64,000 bases of DNA from Speluncibacter jeojiensis (GTDB lineage Bacteria; Actinomycetota; Actinomycetes; Mycobacteriales; Mycobacteriaceae), in assembly GCF_029589495.1 (NCBI RefSeq), contig NZ_JAAIVF010000004.1, forward strand, positions 62,001 to 126,000. Reading direction: 5' to 3'. The notes under the pieces are model-generated. The model searched no databases and was not told the DNA's origin. It was given only the letters and a program-made list of their open reading frames with translations. Positions 1-11,723 of this stretch are shown here, piece by piece (position 1 is the first letter of the stretch; every line of letters begins with the position of its first letter). The position numbers were made by a program, and so were the translations under genes.

Positions 1-366
1 CGCGCGCACCAGGTTCGGGTAGGAGGTGGCGATGCGCAGCCCGGCGAGGTCCTCGGCCTTCCACTCGCGGCCCTTCGGCCCGGCGTACCGGAAGTTGGAC
101 CGGCCGAAGCCCAGCGAGAGCCGCTCGCGCACCGGAGCACCCGAATCGAGCGCCAGGTCCCGGCCGGTGATGCCCAGGTCCAGCTCACCCGAGCCGACGT
201 AGATGGCGATGTCCTTAGGACGCAGGAAGAAGAACTCGACCTGGTTGACCGGGTCGAGGACGGTCAGGTCCTTCGCGTCGGACCGGCGGCGGTAGCCGGC
301 CTCGCTGAGGATTTCGGCGGCGGACTCGGAGAGCGAGCCCTTGTTCGGAACGGCGACACGCAACAT
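1..366 (-). CDS. hisG: ATP phosphoribosyltransferase HisG, N-terminal part (cut by window edge)
   Basis: Catalyses the first step of histidine biosynthesis, ATP plus PRPP to phosphoribosyl-ATP, in the cytosol. The 122 codons visible begin [15 protein letters not shown], the typical HisG start, and continue with the [25 protein letters not shown] segment type that forms the first lobe of the periplasmic-binding-like catalytic domain. The frame is open to base 1, so the C-terminal lobe and any ACT-like regulatory domain lie outside the window. The ATG lies 48 bp downstream of the hisE stop on the same strand, so the two very probably form one histidine operon (hisE-hisG), as in mycobacteria. 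Confidence 0.95.
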   Translation of the reverse strand, partial: MLRVAVPNKGSLSESAAEILSEAGYRRRSDAKDLTVLDPVNQVEFFFLRPKDIAIYVGSGELDLGITGRDLALDSGAPVRERLSLGFGRSNFRYAGPKGREWKAEDLAGLRIATSYPNLVRA

Positions 367-414
367 GCGGATGGCTCCTGGAGATCTGTGGTGGGTCCGG
401 GCGGCGGCAGCTAC

Positions 415-696
415 CTACAGATGTCGGTAGATGTCCTCCGGGGTCAGCCCACGCGAGACCATAAGCACCGCAGACCAATACATCAGCTGGGAGATCTCCC
501 CGGCGAGCGCCTCGTCGCTCTCGTGCTCCGCGGCGATCCACACCTCGCCGGCCTCCTCGATCACCTTCTTGCCGATGTGATGCACGCCGGCATCGAGCGC
601 CGCGACGGTGCCGCTGCCCTCGGGTCGGGTCGCAGCGCGGTCGGCCAGTTCGGCATACAGGGCGTCGAAGCTCTTCACGAGCACCGATTCTTTCAT
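415..696 (-). CDS. hisE: Phosphoribosyl-ATP pyrophosphatase HisE
   Basis: Hydrolyses phosphoribosyl-ATP to phosphoribosyl-AMP, the second step of histidine synthesis. The 93-residue protein is the usual length of stand-alone actinobacterial HisE and shows the MazG-fold core: a helix with [14 protein letters not shown], then [13 protein letters not shown], whose Glu/Asp residues bind Mg2+, and the family C-terminus [10 protein letters not shown]. It is upstream of and probably co-transcribed with hisG. The 44-bp gap to the divergent DUF3311 gene must hold promoters for both directions. Confidence 0.96.
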   Translation of the reverse strand: MKESVLVKSFDALYAELADRAATRPEGSGTVAALDAGVHHIGKKVIEEAGEVWIAAEHESDEALAGEISQLMYWSAVLMVSRGLTPEDIYRHL

Positions 697-740
697 GCGG
701 TGCCATCCCGCCGCGCGCCGGTCTGTGTCAGGCTCGGCGG

Positions 741-1004
741 GTGAGCCCGCGCACCCGAGATCAGTCGCGCCGACACCGACCTCGCCGCCGCTCTCTCTGG
801 CTGCTGCCGGTGCCGACGGTGTTGTACTGCCTGGCGCCGGTGGTCGCCGACCGCATCGAACCGCGCATCTTCGGTGTCCCGTTCCTGATCTTCTGGATCG
901 CCGCGGTCACCGTGCTCAGCCCGCTGATCATGTGGCTGATCGCGCGGCTGGACCCGCTGTACCGGTCGGGCGCCGAGGAGCCGGTCCCGGCGGACGAGCC
1001 GTGA
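741..1004 (+). CDS. DUF3311 small membrane protein, symporter partner
   Basis: An 87-residue protein with a basic N-terminus and two hydrophobic segments (about residues 18-36 and 43-66), the layout of DUF3311. In actinobacteria this family is repeatedly found directly before a sodium:solute symporter, as here; by analogy with paired small subunits it may help assembly or gating, but no function is established. The GTG start is supported by the short gap to divergent hisE. The stop TGA shares four bases with the GTG of the next gene (GTGA), so the two are translationally coupled. Confidence 0.8.
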   Translation: MSPRTRDQSRRHRPRRRSLWLLPVPTVLYCLAPVVADRIEPRIFGVPFLIFWIAAVTVLSPLIMWLIARLDPLYRSGAEEPVPADEP

Positions 1005-2494
1005 GCGGGTCGGCGGCCGTCGCGACCGGGATCTTCGCGGCAGCAATGGTGCTCGTCCTCGTCGTCGGCACCCTGTCGGCACGCGGCCGCGCCGGCGGGC
1101 TGACCGAGTGGTCGCTGTCCGGGCGACGTCTGGGCATCGTGTTCGTCTGGCTGCTGATGGCCGGCGAGAGCTACACGAGCTTCTCGTTCCTGGGTACGGC
1201 CGGATGGTCGTACGCCTACGGGGTGCCGATCCTGTACCTGGTCGCCTATCTGACCGTCGGCCTCACGATCGCCTACGTGGTCGCGCCGATGATGTGGACC
1301 TACGCGTCGCGGCACCAGCTGGTCTCGATGGCCGACATCGCCGAACACCGGTTCTCCTCGCGGCGCATGGGTGTACTGGTCGCGCTGGTCGCCACGGTGT
1401 TCCTGGTGCCGTACATCCAGCTGCAGATCCAGGGCATGGGCGCGGTCGTCGGCGCGATGACCTACGGCGCGGTGGACGCGAAGGCCGCGGCGGTGATCGC
1501 GTTCCTGGTGGCCGAGGGGTTCATCCTGGTGTCGGGCCTGCGAGGGTCGGCCTGGGTGAGCGCGCTCAAGGACGTGCTCGTCATCGCCGTCGTGCTGTTC
1601 CTGGCGATCTACCTCCCCTGGCACTACTTCGACGGCATCGGCGGGTTGCTCGACCGGATGGTCGCCGAGCGGCCGCAGTGGCTGACCTTCCCGGGACACC
1701 ACTCGGGTTCGCTGGGCGGCGCATGGTTCGTCTCGACCGTGCTGCTCAACGGCTTGACGCTCAGCGTCTTTCCCAACAACGTCTCCGCCTACCTCAGCGC
1801 GAAAGACCCGAACACGTTGCGGCGCAACTCGATTCTGCTGCCGTGGTATCAGCTGCTGCTGTTCATCCCGATGATGATCGGGGTGGCCGCGCTATTCGTG
1901 GTCCCCGCCCTGCGCGACTCCGACCTGGCGCTGTACACACTGGTCACCGATTCGCTGCCCGCCCCGGTGGTCGCGCTGATCGGTGTGGCGGGCGCACTGT
2001 CGGCGATCGTGCCGATGAGCGTGTTCATGCTGGCGCTGGGCACCATGTGGGGCCGGACGGTGCTCGGCGGCGGACTGACCGGCCGGCGCGCGTCGGACGC
2101 CCGTCAGAAGCGGCTCGCACAGCTGGTCTGCTTCCTCGTCGGCCTGGTCGCGCTCGTCGGCGCCCTGTTCGTGCCGGTGCTGCTGGTGCGGCTGTCGGTG
2201 CTGTCCTATGAGGGGTTCGCGCAACTGGTGCCGCCGGTGCTGCTGGCGCTGCTGTGGAAGTCGATGACGGTGCGCGGCGCGGTGTGCGGGCTGGCCGCCG
2301 GGCTCGCCGTGACGGTGTCGCTGGTGTGGTCCGGCAACGATCCGCTGTTCGGGGTCAACGCCGGACTGATCGCGTTGGGGGTCAACGTCGCCGTGAACGC
2401 GACCGTGTCCCGGTTCGATGCGCGCGGGCCGCGGCGACCCCGGGTCAGCGCGGCGACGCCGAGCGCCATGCCTCCGACAGCTCCGCGACCGTGA
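1001..2494 (+). CDS. Sodium:solute symporter family transporter
   Basis: A 497-residue integral membrane protein with about 13 hydrophobic segments, the size and topology of the SSS family. Family features include the early ESYTSFSFLGTAGWSYAYG region, near TM2, where substrate and Na+ are bound, and a long run of alternating hydrophobic helices to residue ~470. Substrate cannot be told from sequence; actinobacterial DUF3311-linked members are often called monocarboxylate or proline/pantothenate-type carriers. The GTG at 1001 overlaps the DUF3311 stop and fits coupling, whereas the same frame runs open further upstream without coding character. Its last 50 bases overlap the convergent HAD gene. 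Confidence 0.88.
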   Translation: MSGSAAVATGIFAAAMVLVLVVGTLSARGRAGGLTEWSLSGRRLGIVFVWLLMAGESYTSFSFLGTAGWSYAYGVPILYLVAYLTVGLTIAYVVAPMMWTYASRHQLVSMADIAEHRFSSRRMGVLVALVATVFLVPYIQLQIQGMGAVVGAMTYGAVDAKAAAVIAFLVAEGFILVSGLRGSAWVSALKDVLVIAVVLFLAIYLPWHYFDGIGGLLDRMVAERPQWLTFPGHHSGSLGGAWFVSTVLLNGLTLSVFPNNVSAYLSAKDPNTLRRNSILLPWYQLLLFIPMMIGVAALFVVPALRDSDLALYTLVTDSLPAPVVALIGVAGALSAIVPMSVFMLALGTMWGRTVLGGGLTGRRASDARQKRLAQLVCFLVGLVALVGALFVPVLLVRLSVLSYEGFAQLVPPVLLALLWKSMTVRGAVCGLAAGLAVTVSLVWSGNDPLFGVNAGLIALGVNVAVNATVSRFDARGPRRPRVSAATPSAMPPTAPRP

Positions 2495-3157
2495 TGCCCT
2501 CAAGCGACTCGCGGTGCACCCTTCCCGGGGCTCCGGGCACCGGAACCGCGCACGGCACCACCAGGGTCGGGCAGCCGGCGGCCCGCGCCGCGGCCGCGCC
2601 GGTCGGCGAGTCCTCGACCACCAGGCACCGCGCGGGCGCGACGCCCAGCAATCCGGCCGCCCTCAGGTAGGGATCGGGGGCGGGTTTGCCGGACGGCACC
2701 TCATCGCCGCACACCACCGCGGCGAAACGCTGCGCACCGAGCGTCGGGAGGGCGCGTTCGGTCAGGTGGCGCTCCGTGTTGGTGACCAGCGCCATCGGCA
2801 CCCCCGCGGCGCCGAGCACGTCGAGCGTCTCGCGGGCGCCCGGTCGCCAAGGCAGACCCTCGGCGAACAGCTGTGCCGTGTGGTCGCGCAGCCAGCGGCC
2901 GGCCCGCAGGCGCTCGTCGTCGTCCGGCCGCAGGCCCAGGTCCTCGAACAGCAGGCCGATGCTCACCGCCATATTGCTGCCGACCATCGCGGCGCGCGTC
3001 GGCACGGACAGCACCCCACCGAGCTCGGCGGCGAGGTCGTCGAGCGCGACGTCCCAGATCTTCTCGGAGTCGAGCAGGGTGCCGTCCATGTCCCACAACA
3101 CCGCATCCGGTCCCACCGCAGATGCGGTCGGGACCGGACGCGCGAGGGTCGTCTCGC

Positions 3158-3161
<4 letters not shown>
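2445..3161 (-). CDS. HAD-superfamily phosphatase (beta-phosphoglucomutase-like)
   Basis: A 238-residue HAD hydrolase of the subclass I type. Motif I is WDMDGTLLDSEK (nucleophile and acid/base Asp), motif II is the LVTNTE serine/threonine segment, motif III is the Lys of SGKPAPDPY, and motif IV is VVEDSPTGAAAA. The helical cap between motifs I and II indicates a small phosphorylated substrate; which one is unknown. The GTG start overlaps the metH stop (GTGA), so it is the coupled second gene of a metH operon. A phosphatase clearing a damaged or dead-end phosphometabolite is possible, but that is inference. The 3' end overlaps the symporter gene on the opposite strand by 50 bp. Confidence 0.85.
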
Positions 3162-6748
<3,587 letters not shown>

Positions 6749-6755
6749 GGCTACC

Positions 6756-6793
6756 AGCGTAATGGTCGAAACCAACGGCGGTGATCGTAGGCT
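6756..6793. promoter_or_regulatory. Back-to-back leaderless promoters of metH and the PAC2 gene
   Basis: On the minus strand TACGCT (6761-6756) ends 7 nt before the metH ATG. On the plus strand TAGGCT (6788-6793) ends 6 nt before the PAC2 GTG, whose G should be +1. Both -35 regions must fall within the shared ~25 bp between the boxes, so the two polymerases probably compete. Confidence 0.6.
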
Positions 6794-6799
6794 GGTGCT

Positions 6800-7669
6800 G
6801 TGAGTGACGACGAGCTCCCGACGCTGCGCGACCCCATCGTGGTGGCGGCCTTCGAAGGGTGGAACGACGCCGGCGACGCCGCCAGTGGCGCGGTCGAACA
6901 CCTGGCGCTGATCTGGGAGTCCGATCCGCTGGTGGACATCGATTCCGAGGACTACTACGACTACCAGGTCAACCGCCCGATGATCCGCCAGATCGAGGGC
7001 GTCACCCGCGAGATCGACTGGCCCGCCACCCGATTGTCGGTGTGTCGGCCGCCCGGGTCGTCGCGCGACATCGTGCTGGTGCGCGGCATCGAGCCGAACA
7101 TGCGCTGGCGCACCTTCTGCCACGAACTGCTGTCGATCTTCGAACGCGTGCAGGTCGGCACCGTGGTCCTGCTCGGTGCCCTGCTGGCCGACACCCCGCA
7201 CACGCGGCCGGTGCCCGTCACCGGCAGCGCCTACAGCGGCGAGGCCGCCCGCAAGTTCAACCTCGAACAGACCCGCTACGAGGGGCCCACGGGCATCACC
7301 GGCGTCCTGCAGGACGCCTGCGTGCGCGCCGGTATTCCCGCGGTCATGTTCTGGGCCGCGGTCCCGCACTACGTGTCGCAGCCGCCGAACCCGAAGGCGA
7401 TGGTCGCGCTGCTCGAGCGGGTCGAGGAGGTCCTCGACATCGAGGTGCCGCTCGGCGAACTCCCCTCCCAAGCCGAGGACTGGGAGGAGGCGGTCACCGA
7501 GATGACGCACGGCGACGAGGAGATCGCCGAATACGTGCGCACGCTCGAGGAGCGCGGCGACGCCGAAATCGACATGTCCGAGGCTCTCTCCAAGATCGAC
7601 GGCGACGCCCTCGCCGCGGAGTTCGAGCGCTACCTGCGCCGGCGCGGACCGGGCGGGTTCGGGCACTGA
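6800..7669 (+). CDS. PAC2 family protein (Rv2125-like)
   Basis: A 289-residue soluble protein of the PAC2 (proteasome assembly chaperone 2-like) family found across actinobacteria. It starts with the family pattern DPIVVAAFEGWNDAGDAAS, and continues with VLVRGIEPNMRWRTF and the LLGALLADTPHTRPV loop. The C-terminal ~60 residues are acidic and probably helical. In M. tuberculosis the equivalent gene is also next to metH. A role in proteasome assembly is not demonstrated in bacteria. The GTG start lies exactly where transcription from the TAGGCT -10 box at 6788-6793 should begin. Confidence 0.88.
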   Translation: MSDDELPTLRDPIVVAAFEGWNDAGDAASGAVEHLALIWESDPLVDIDSEDYYDYQVNRPMIRQIEGVTREIDWPATRLSVCRPPGSSRDIVLVRGIEPNMRWRTFCHELLSIFERVQVGTVVLLGALLADTPHTRPVPVTGSAYSGEAARKFNLEQTRYEGPTGITGVLQDACVRAGIPAVMFWAAVPHYVSQPPNPKAMVALLERVEEVLDIEVPLGELPSQAEDWEEAVTEMTHGDEEIAEYVRTLEERGDAEIDMSEALSKIDGDALAAEFERYLRRRGPGGFGH

Positions 7670-7834
7670 ACGCGCCCTGACCGGCCGCGACCGGCGCCGA
7701 TGCGCCGCCCTCCCCTCGGTGCCTGGTGTGGGGTGTGCCCGCCAGGGCGCACCTCGCACCCGCTCCATCAGTTGGCTCCCGCAGCCGACCGAGATTCGGA
7801 GATTCATACACTTCCGTATCGGTCGGACTTCGAC

Positions 7835-7849
7835 TATGATGATCATCAT
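7835..7849 (+). promoter_or_regulatory. TATGAT -10 box overlapping a perfect 14-bp palindrome
   Basis: TATGAT (7835-7840) ends 7 nt before the ATG at 7848. ATGATGATCATCAT (7836-7849) is its own reverse complement and covers the -10 box, the presumed transcription start and most of the start codon. It is a likely operator, perhaps for the HTH protein encoded downstream. Confidence 0.55.
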
Positions 7850-8924
7850 GTCGCCCGAATCCGCCGCGGCCCATCGCCCGCACCGCTACATCGACATCTA
7901 CCGGCAGGCGCTGGCCGGGCTGGAGGCCTGCCTGCCCCACGGCTGGACGATCGCCTCGGACACCGCCCGCTCCCCCGCCGCGCCGAACCGCATCGTGGTC
8001 ACCGCGCCGGATGACGAGGCGGTTTCCTACGCGGTCGTCGCGTCCCGTGGGGTGCTCAGCGGCGACGTCGCACGGATCGCGGCGGAACTGGGGTCCGGCG
8101 ACCGCGGATTCGTCTGCGCCCACTACCTGTCCGATCCGGTACGCCGCCAGCTCGACGACCACCGGATCAGCTACGCCGACGCGACCGGCAACCTGAGCCT
8201 CGTCGCGGACCGCCCCGCGATCTGGGTGCGGAGCCGGGGCGCGGACGCGGATCCCTGGCGCGGCCCCGGCCGGCCGTCCGGTGTGTTCACCGGAGAACCC
8301 AGCGACCGCGTGGTGCGGGCACTGGCCGAACACGCCGGCGAGCTGACCGTCCCGGAGCTGATCCGGATCTCCGGCACCTCCACCGGCGCCGCCTACCGCG
8401 TCGTCGAGGTGCTCGAGGAGCGTGAACTGATCCGGCGGGTGCCGCGCGGCCCGATCACCGTGGTGCGGTGGCAGCCGATGCTGCGGGCCTGGGCCGACGA
8501 GCGGAAGCGTTGCGTCACAAGACAGTTCGCCGCCCGCGACGGACTGGAGGCGACGCTCCGCGCATTGGCCGGGAGCGCCGGTCTGGGCTATGCGGTCAGC
8601 GGTCTCGGCGCGGCCGAGGACCTGGGCGGTGCGCACCCGCACGGGGGCCGCCTGCAGCTGTACGCCGACGACGTCGACGCACTGGCCGCCGCATTGAACC
8701 TGCATCCGGTCGACCGCGACGGCGACGTCGTCGTCGCGACCCCCTGGTCCGCGGTGGTGTTCGACCGGTTGCGTCAGGGCACCGGCGGGCTCCGCCTGGT
8801 CGCGATGGGTCAGTTGTACGCGGACCTGCTGTCCGGACCGTTCCGCGACGAGGCCGCGGCCGACCGGTTGGGCGACCGTCTCGCCGCCGACGGATCCACC
8901 TGGCGCCGGCCCGTCCCGCGCTGA
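7848..8924 (+). CDS. AbiEi-antitoxin-like HTH regulator without an adjacent AbiEii toxin
   Basis: A 358-residue protein resembling the actinobacterial proteins annotated as type IV AbiEi-family antitoxins. An N-terminal domain includes a segment like YADATGNLSLV. Next come the DPWRGPGRPSGVFTGEPSDRVVRAL linker and a winged-helix region (about residues 148-190: ELTVPELIRISGTSTGAAYRVVEVLEERELIRR). The C-terminal ~160-residue part contains YAVSGLGAAEDL, like the nucleotidyltransferase-related sensing domain of such proteins. No AbiEii nucleotidyltransferase toxin lies on either side, so it is more likely a stand-alone regulator. ATG codons at 7836 and 7839 are also in frame; 7848 is preferred because TATGAT ends 7 nt before it. 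Confidence 0.65.
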   Translation: MSPESAAAHRPHRYIDIYRQALAGLEACLPHGWTIASDTARSPAAPNRIVVTAPDDEAVSYAVVASRGVLSGDVARIAAELGSGDRGFVCAHYLSDPVRRQLDDHRISYADATGNLSLVADRPAIWVRSRGADADPWRGPGRPSGVFTGEPSDRVVRALAEHAGELTVPELIRISGTSTGAAYRVVEVLEERELIRRVPRGPITVVRWQPMLRAWADERKRCVTRQFAARDGLEATLRALAGSAGLGYAVSGLGAAEDLGGAHPHGGRLQLYADDVDALAAALNLHPVDRDGDVVVATPWSAVVFDRLRQGTGGLRLVAMGQLYADLLSGPFRDEAAADRLGDRLAADGSTWRRPVPR

Positions 8925-8944
8925 CCGACCGCCTGGCCCGGCCG

Positions 8945-10186
8945 TCAGATCAGGCGCACACCCAGCAACGCGTCGACCGCGGCGGCCACCAGCGCCGGCG
9001 CGCCCTCGTCGCGGCCGCCGTGCTCGATCGCCTCGCGCGCCCAGCCGTCGACCGCGGCCAGCGCCTTCGGGGTGTCCAGGTCGTCGGCCAGATGCTGACG
9101 CAGTCGGGCGACCGTGTCCTGCGCGTTCGGGCCCGATGACAGCGACACCGCCCGGCCCCACCGCTCGAGCCGGTCCTGCGCCTGCGCGAGCACCGCGTCG
9201 GTCCAGGCTCGGTCTGTGCGGTAGTGCCCGGCGAACAGGCCCAGCCGGATCGCCATCGGGTCCACGCCCTCGCCGCGCAGCTTGGACACGAACACCAGGT
9301 TGCCGCGGCTCTTGGACATCTTCTCGCCGTCCAGGCCGATCATGCCGGTGTGCACGTAGTGCCGCGCGAAGCGGCGCTCGCCGGTCGCCGCCTCGGCGTG
9401 CGCGGCCGAGTACTCGTGGTGCGGGAAGATCAGGTCGCTGCCGCCGCCCTGCACGTCGAACCCCTCGCCGATCCGGTTCAGGGCGATCACCGAGCACTCG
9501 ATGTGCCAGCCGGGGCGGCCCGGCCCGAACGGCGACGGCCACGACGGCTCGCCCGGGCGGGCGGCCCGCCAGATCAGCGCGTCGATCGGGTCCTGCTTGC
9601 CGGCACGGTCGGGGTCGCCGCCCCGCTCGGCGAAGAAGCGCTCCATGGTCGCGCGGTCGTAGCCGGACTCGTAGCCGAACTGCTCGGTGGCGTCGGCCCG
9701 GAAGTAGATGTCGGGGTACTCCGCGTCGTCGACGACGTAGGCGGCTCCGGAGGCCATCAGCTTCTCGACCAACTCGACGACCTCGTCGACCGACTCGACC
9801 GCGCCGATGTAGTCGCGCGGCGGGAGCACCCGCAGCGCCTCCATGTCCTCACGGAACAGCGCGGTCTCCCGCATGCCGAGCACGATCCAGTCCTCACCGT
9901 CGCGGGCGGCACGCTCGAACAGCGGGTCGTCGACGTCGGTGACGTTCTGCACGTAGTGCACGTCGTGGCCACCGTCGCGCCACATCCGGTTGACCAGGTC
10001 GAACGCCAGATAGGTGGCGGCGTGGCCGAGGTGGGTGGCGTCGTACGGGGTGATACCGCAGACGTACATGGTCGCGGTGGGTCCGGGAGTCACCGGGCGG
10101 ACCTGCCGGTCCGAGGTGTCGTAGAGCCGGAGGGCGGGCCCCTCTCCGGGAACGGTGGGCACGTCGGTGTCGGACCAGGACTGCAT
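8945..10186 (-). CDS. mshC: Cysteine:1D-myo-inositol 2-amino-2-deoxy-glucopyranoside ligase MshC
   Basis: ATP-dependent ligase joining cysteine to GlcN-inositol, the penultimate step of mycothiol synthesis. It is a CysRS paralogue: the HIGH-type motif is THLGHAATY (about residue 51), a Cys zinc ligand is in [13 protein letters not shown], and the KMSKS motif is EKMSKSRGN. At 413 residues it is shorter than CysRS (about 460) and lacks the C-terminal anticodon-binding extension, as MshC does. The second zinc Cys and His lie in WHIECS and [13 protein letters not shown]. It is the third gene of a run with the DUF3090 and SCO1664-type genes (gaps 6 and 23 bp), an order conserved in mycobacteria. 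Confidence 0.96.
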   Translation of the reverse strand: MQSWSDTDVPTVPGEGPALRLYDTSDRQVRPVTPGPTATMYVCGITPYDATHLGHAATYLAFDLVNRMWRDGGHDVHYVQNVTDVDDPLFERAARDGEDWIVLGMRETALFREDMEALRVLPPRDYIGAVESVDEVVELVEKLMASGAAYVVDDAEYPDIYFRADATEQFGYESGYDRATMERFFAERGGDPDRAGKQDPIDALIWRAARPGEPSWPSPFGPGRPGWHIECSVIALNRIGEGFDVQGGGSDLIFPHHEYSAAHAEAATGERRFARHYVHTGMIGLDGEKMSKSRGNLVFVSKLRGEGVDPMAIRLGLFAGHYRTDRAWTDAVLAQAQDRLERWGRAVSLSSGPNAQDTVARLRQHLADDLDTPKALAAVDGWAREAIEHGGRDEGAPALVAAAVDALLGVRLI

Positions 10187-10209
10187 GCGGCCAGCCTATG
10201 TGGTCGCAC

Positions 10210-11010
10210 TCAGAAGGGGGGCCACGGGATCGGGTGGCCGAGACCGGGCATCGGCATCCGGCCGTGCGCGACAAGGTCCCGCGCCCGCTCCCCCAGCGCC
10301 GCCACCTCGGCGGCGCTGATCAGCTCGCCGAGCCCGCGCACCAGCGCGTCGTCGGGTCGGCCGAGCCGCGCCGACAGCCCGCGCATGTCGGCCAGCAACT
10401 CCGGCGGCACCGGCTTGCCCGCCCAGCCCCACAGCACCGTGCGCAGCTTGTCGTCGGTGTGCAGGCAGATTCCGTGGTCGACGCCGTACACGTGCCCGTC
10501 GGGCGTCTCGATGATGTGTCCGCCCTTGCGGTCGGCGTTGTTGATGATCGCGTCGAAGACCGCCATGCGCTGCAGCCGGCCGTCGTCGGCGTGCACGAGC
10601 GCCACCGGCTCGCCGTCGGCGTCGTAGGCCCGCAGCACCGGGAGCATGCCGTCGGCCACGGCGTCGACCGGGCACAGGTCGACCAAGTCCAGTCGGTCGT
10701 CGTCCGGCTCGCGGCCGTCGATCCACTGCTGCACCATTCCGGTGCCGAACGGGCCGTCGCGCAGCACGGTCAGCGGCACCACCGACCAGCCGAGCGCCTC
10801 GGAGACGCGGAAGGACGCGACCTCACGGCCGGCCAGCGAACCGTCCGGGAAGTCCCAGAGGGGGCGTTCACCGCGGATCGGCTTGTACACGCACCGGATC
10901 CGCGTCCCGTCGAGTTCCGCATCGCACACGAGCGTGGCGTTGCTGGCCGTCGTCAGGCGGCCGACGACGCTCAGCTCCCCGCGGGTGAGCAGGTCCCGGG
11001 TGGTCGTCAC
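10210..11010 (-). CDS. SCO1664 family protein (Rv2133c-like, PI3/4-kinase-like fold)
   Basis: A 266-residue cytosolic protein of the SCO1664 family. Hallmarks are the early YKPIRGERPLWDFPDGSLAGREVA segment (a Lys suited to phosphate binding), FDAIINNADRKGGHI resembling a kinase catalytic HxDxxxxN loop, and VDHGICLH resembling the metal-binding Asp. These features resemble PI3/4-kinase-type folds, so phosphotransfer or AMPylation is possible but undemonstrated. It lies between the DUF3090 gene (6 bp) and mshC (23 bp) on one strand. This linkage recurs in mycolate actinobacteria and suggests a shared transcript with mycothiol synthesis. Confidence 0.87.
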   Translation of the reverse strand: MTTTRDLLTRGELSVVGRLTTASNATLVCDAELDGTRIRCVYKPIRGERPLWDFPDGSLAGREVASFRVSEALGWSVVPLTVLRDGPFGTGMVQQWIDGREPDDDRLDLVDLCPVDAVADGMLPVLRAYDADGEPVALVHADDGRLQRMAVFDAIINNADRKGGHIIETPDGHVYGVDHGICLHTDDKLRTVLWGWAGKPVPPELLADMRGLSARLGRPDDALVRGLGELISAAEVAALGERARDLVAHGRMPMPGLGHPIPWPPF

Positions 11011-11016
11011 GGCCGG

Positions 11017-11619
11017 CTAGTCGCCCTCGTCCTCGGGCTCCGGCTCGGTCACCTGACCGAACGCCGTGCCACGCCGATACCCGTTGGTGCGCACACACAT
11101 GTGTCCCTCCGGATCGAGCGGTTCCCCGCACAGCGGGCAGGGCGCCCGCCCGGCGGCGATGACCAGTTCGCTGCGGGCCGCGAACTCGCGGGCCTGCGCC
11201 GGGGTGAGGAACACGCGGACCGCGTCGGGTCCGTCCTCGGTGTCGTCGAGCACCACCGACTCGTCGAACTCGCCCTCGGTGACCGCGAGCAGTTCGACCA
11301 CCACGGTGCCCGCGTCCGAATCCCAGCCCAGGCCCATCGTGCCCACCCGGAACTCGGTGTCGATCGGCATCACCAGCGGCCGGGTGTCCCCGACCGCGAT
11401 CTCCTGCGGGGGGATCGCGGTGCCGAACCGGCGGTGGACCTCCTCGAGCAGGGCGCCGACGCGGTCGGCGAGCACCTGCACCTGCTGCTTCTCGAGCAGC
11501 ACGCTGACCACCCGGGCATCGTGGACGGCCTGCAGATAGAAGGCGCGGTCACCGGGTTCGCCCACGGTGCCCGCGATGAACCGGTCTGGACTGCGGAAGA
11601 TGTGAATGGCGCGTGGCAT
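11017..11619 (-). CDS. DUF3090 family protein with C-terminal zinc ribbon
   Basis: A 200-residue protein of the DUF3090 family (Rv2134c-like). The N-terminus MPRAIHIFRSPDRFIAGTVGEPGDR and the long central domain are typical. The tail has CPLCGEPLDPEGHMC, a CxxC...HxC arrangement fit to bind zinc. It is the first gene of the operon leading to the SCO1664-type gene and mshC. A GGAGG ribosome site lies 4-8 bases before the ATG. Upstream are a TAACAT box and a perfect 17-bp palindrome at 11651-11667. Function unknown; genetic linkage to mycothiol ligase is the best clue. Confidence 0.87.
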   Translation of the reverse strand: MPRAIHIFRSPDRFIAGTVGEPGDRAFYLQAVHDARVVSVLLEKQQVQVLADRVGALLEEVHRRFGTAIPPQEIAVGDTRPLVMPIDTEFRVGTMGLGWDSDAGTVVVELLAVTEGEFDESVVLDDTEDGPDAVRVFLTPAQAREFAARSELVIAAGRAPCPLCGEPLDPEGHMCVRTNGYRRGTAFGQVTEPEPEDEGD

Positions 11620-11629
11620 GGCACCTCCA

Positions 11630-11667
11630 ATGTTATCCAGCTACCGGCGTCCGGTTGTCACAACCGG
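11630..11667 (-). promoter_or_regulatory. Promoter and 17-bp palindrome of the DUF3090-SCO1664-mshC operon
   Basis: CCGGTTGT-C-ACAACCGG (11651-11667) is a perfect palindrome with one central base. It sits 32-48 bp before the DUF3090 ATG, just upstream of a TAACAT -10 candidate (11635-11630). That is the -35 region, where a bound regulator would block or recruit polymerase. Confidence 0.6.
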
Positions 11668-11683
11668 ACCGTGGCGCGTCCGC

Positions 11684-11723
11684 TTCCCGACTCACACCGC
11701 ACCTTCCCGCGTCACACCGCACC
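11684..11723. repeat. Tandem 20-bp direct repeat
   Basis: TTCCCGACTCACACCGCACC (11684-11703) is followed directly by TTCCCGCGTCACACCGCACC (11704-11723), 18 of 20 identical. The second copy includes the stop and last codons of the histidine phosphatase gene, the first lies upstream of the mshC operon promoter. Confidence 0.8.
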
